Of a stretch of 64,000 nt of DNA, positions 62,081-64,000 are shown piece after piece. The DNA lies in the NCBI GenBank assembly GCA_964615305.1, contig CAZTNA010000002.1, positions 372,001-436,000 on the forward strand. Reading direction: 5' to 3'. The notes beneath the pieces were generated by a model. The model was given only the letters and a program-made list of their open reading frames with translations. It had not been told where the DNA came from and searched no databases. Position numbers and translations under genes: made by a program. Numbering within the stretch: position 1 is the stretch's first letter; each line of letters starts with the position of its first letter. Origin of the DNA: Bog-950 sp964615305 (GTDB lineage: Bacteria; Bacteroidota; Bacteroidia; Chitinophagales; LD1).

Positions 62081-64000
62081 ATGAAACACATTTTACCAAT
62101 ACATGCATTCATTGTTTTTGCCTTAAGTTGTTTTCCACTTTTTGTAAAGGCACAAATCAACGCTCAAAAATTTACCGTAAGTGGTTACGTAAAAGATGGT
62201 TCTAACGGAGAGTCGTTGTTAGCCGCTGCGGTTTACGTAACTGAGCTAGGCAAAGGCACCACTACTAACGAGTACGGGTTTTACTCACTTACCATGCCTG
62301 CCGGATCATACACGCTCAAAATATCCTATGTGGGTTTGGCAGCCCAAGAACTAAAAATTGATCTTACTAAAAACCTGCAACATAATTTTGATCTTAAAAA
62401 TTCGGTTACCGAGATACAGGAAGTAGTAGTAACAGGGGAAAAAAAGGGCCAAAATTTTGAAAGCACTGATATGGGCAAACAGGTTTTAAGTGTAGAGGTA
62501 TCTAAAGCATTGCCGGCTTTGTTTGGCGAAGTGGACATTCTGAAAACCATTCAATTATTGCCGGGGATACAAGCCAGTGGCGAAGGTAACAGTGGATTTT
62601 ATGTTAGAGGTGGGGGGCCTGACCAAAATCTAGTTTTGCTCGATGATGCAGTAGTTTACAACACGGGGCACTTATTTGGTTTCTTTTCCGTGTTTAACAG
62701 CGATGCTGTAAAAAGTACTACAGTAATTAAAGGTGGTATGCCCGCTGCATATGGCGGCAGAATTTCGTCAGTTGTAGATGTGCAGATGAAAGAAGGTAAT
62801 ATGAAAAAATGGCAAGTGGAAGGTGGTATTGGCATTATTTCTTCAAGGTTAACTATTCAAGGCCCTATTAAAAAAGATAAATGCTCGTTCATTGTTTCTG
62901 CTCGCAGAACGTATGTTGATCTGTTACTAAAACCCATACTACCTAAAGTAAGTGATGGAGAATTTGCCGGTAACGAATATTTCTTTTACGACATAAACGC
63001 AAAAATAAATTATCGTATTAGCGACCGTGATCGTTTGTATTTAAGCGGATACTTTGGACGCGATGTTTTTAATTTCAAGGATCCGGGTGGAGTATTCAAA
63101 CTCAATTTCCCTTGGGGAAATGCAACAGCAACACTACGTTGGAATCATATTTTTGGCAGTAACCTGTTTTTAAACACCATGTTTATTTACAACGACTTTG
63201 GGTTCGATGCCAATACCAGTTTCCAGAATTTGAAATTTAGTTTGCATTCAAAGGTGCGTGAAGCCACGGCTAAAATGGATTTCGACTATTCACCGCTATT
63301 AGGTCACCAAATGAGTTTTGGTTTACAATACAACTTCCACATTTTTACTCCTTACCAAGCCACTGGAAGCGCAGGCGATGTAGATTTTAATTCAACTAAT
63401 CAGGCAAAAAAATACGCACACGAAACCGCCTTGTATTTTCAAGATGACTTTGATGTAAACCATTGGCTGAAGATAAATGCCGGACTACGCGCATCGCTGT
63501 TTACGTTTATGGGACCGTTCAGCAAAACAGTATTTAAGAATGGAGTTGCCATTGACACTCTAAACTACAAACCCGGTGAAAATATAAAAACCTATTGGGG
63601 GCTTGAACCTCGACTATCCATGCGCTTTAAAGTTTCTAAAGCATCATCGCTTAAACTGGGGCTTACCCTCAACCAGCAGTACATTCATCTGGTATCGTCA
63701 TCTACTACTACCCTACCGGTTGATTTATGGGTGCCGAGTACAGCTACTGTAAAACCTCAGCGGGGAGTGCAAGCTGCGTTGGGGTACTTTCACAATTTTA
63801 AAGATGACATGATAGAAACTTCGGTGGAGGTTTACTATAAACACCTCTGGAACCAAATTGAATATGGCGAAAGTGCCGTAGGCGATATTACCATAGATGT
63901 AGAAGACCAGTTTACCTATGGAAAAGGTTGGAGCTATGGTGCAGAATTTTTTGTAAAGAAAGCAAAGGGTAAATGGACCGGATGGGTGGGCTATACGCTT
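62081..64000 (+). CDS. TonB-dependent receptor with carboxypeptidase-like domain, 3' end outside window
   Basis: The frame runs from ATG at 62081 to the window edge without a stop (640 codons), so the gene is incomplete only because the window ends. It has a signal peptide (MKHILPIHAFIVFALSCF...VKAQ), a CarboxypepD_reg-like domain (about 28-115, GYVKDGSNGESLLAAAVYV and NEYGFYSLTMPAGSYTLKIS) and VVVTGEKKG, a plug with FYVRGGGPDQNLVLLDDA and AAYGGRISSVVDVQ (150-235), and the start of the barrel. Receptors of this subtype, with the GGMPAAYGGR plug end, are common in Bacteroidota and their ligand is generally unknown. No SusD gene is visible up to the edge. A -7-like TATATTTTC is at 62040-62048. 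Confidence 0.93.
   Translation, partial: MKHILPIHAFIVFALSCFPLFVKAQINAQKFTVSGYVKDGSNGESLLAAAVYVTELGKGTTTNEYGFYSLTMPAGSYTLKISYVGLAAQELKIDLTKNLQHNFDLKNSVTEIQEVVVTGEKKGQNFESTDMGKQVLSVEVSKALPALFGEVDILKTIQLLPGIQASGEGNSGFYVRGGGPDQNLVLLDDAVVYNTGHLFGFFSVFNSDAVKSTTVIKGGMPAAYGGRISSVVDVQMKEGNMKKWQVEGGIGIISSRLTIQGPIKKDKCSFIVSARRTYVDLLLKPILPKVSDGEFAGNEYFFYDINAKINYRISDRDRLYLSGYFGRDVFNFKDPGGVFKLNFPWGNATATLRWNHIFGSNLFLNTMFIYNDFGFDANTSFQNLKFSLHSKVREATAKMDFDYSPLLGHQMSFGLQYNFHIFTPYQATGSAGDVDFNSTNQAKKYAHETALYFQDDFDVNHWLKINAGLRASLFTFMGPFSKTVFKNGVAIDTLNYKPGENIKTYWGLEPRLSMRFKVSKASSLKLGLTLNQQYIHLVSSSTTTLPVDLWVPSTATVKPQRGVQAALGYFHNFKDDMIETSVEVYYKHLWNQIEYGESAVGDITIDVEDQFTYGKGWSYGAEFFVKKAKGKWTGWVGYTL

Noticed and set aside
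1..64000. CRISPR arrays, integrases, transposases, toxin-antitoxin pairs, biosynthetic or phage clusters
   Set aside because: No direct-repeat/spacer array, no recombinase signature and no terminal inverted repeats of insertion-sequence length were seen; the S74 domains sit in a signal-peptide/T9SS protein and not in a phage context.

Overview
The window is a gene-dense chromosomal segment of a member of the Bacteroidota. The evidence is: at least seven secreted proteins with C-terminal type IX secretion (T9SS) sorting domains, a PorP/SprF family protein, two TonB-dependent receptors with N-terminal carboxypeptidase-like domains, a type III glutamine synthetase (GlnN), near absence of Shine-Dalgarno sequences, and at least one promoter matching the Bacteroidota -33/-7 pattern (TTTG, then TAnnTTTG). 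The exact order cannot be fixed from sequence alone. The gene set would fit Chitinophagales or Sphingobacteriales-like lineages. There is no prophage, integron, CRISPR array or insertion sequence.

Layout. 0-8.8 kb: a sugar/heptose kinase (+), then a minus-strand run with a TonB receptor, dnaK, a large T9SS cargo protein and queE. 8.8-13.7 kb (+): an RlmI-type rRNA methyltransferase, a secreted thioredoxin-fold protein and yidC. 14-18.3 kb (-): rpoC, standing alone without rpoB, behind its own strong promoter. 18.6 kb (+): a DUF1826-like protein with an HxD...H...R residue pattern. 19.5-29.6 kb (-): a two-domain S74 autoprocessing protein whose T9SS tail has been thrown out of frame by two single-base shifts, a secreted propeller-like protein, and a giant alpha-2-macroglobulin lipoprotein with an intact thioester motif. 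29.7-31 kb (+): a GH5 glycosidase carrying a palindrome inside its sorting domain. 31-34.8 kb (-): phoH-purC-carbamoyltransferase. 35-36.6 kb: an S-adenosylmethionine-hydrolysing DUF62 protein and a DEDDh exonuclease, convergent. 36.6-42.6 kb (-): a T9SS-linked cluster of PorP/SprF, a PorE-like OmpA protein and a CotH-domain cargo protein. 42.9-50.6 kb (+): glnN, then a tight three-gene unit of a BatA/VWA membrane protein, a soluble TPR histidine kinase and a flippase. 50.6-56.6 kb: an unknown secreted protein (-), then purple acid phosphatase, GH28 and GT39-type membrane glycosyltransferase (+). 56.9-58.6 kb (-): a BKACE plus enoyl-CoA-reductase-like SDR pair. 58.8-64 kb (+): valS, a stand-alone WYL-domain protein and the 5' part of another TonB receptor. 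Two tRNA genes (Pro-GGG and Lys-TTT) lie on the minus strand.

Together, housekeeping genes (rpoC, dnaK, yidC, valS, purC, queE, rlmI) alternate with surface and secretion functions. Secreted hydrolases for polysaccharides and phosphate esters (GH5, GH28, acid phosphatase) are exported by Sec and T9SS. The TonB receptors import ligands, and the PorP/OmpA pair probably helps anchor T9SS products. The most unusual points are the orphan rpoC, the doubly frameshifted S74/T9SS gene, heptamer tandem repeats (one translated inside valS), the palindrome embedded in the GH5 sorting domain, and the coupled VWA-kinase-flippase unit.
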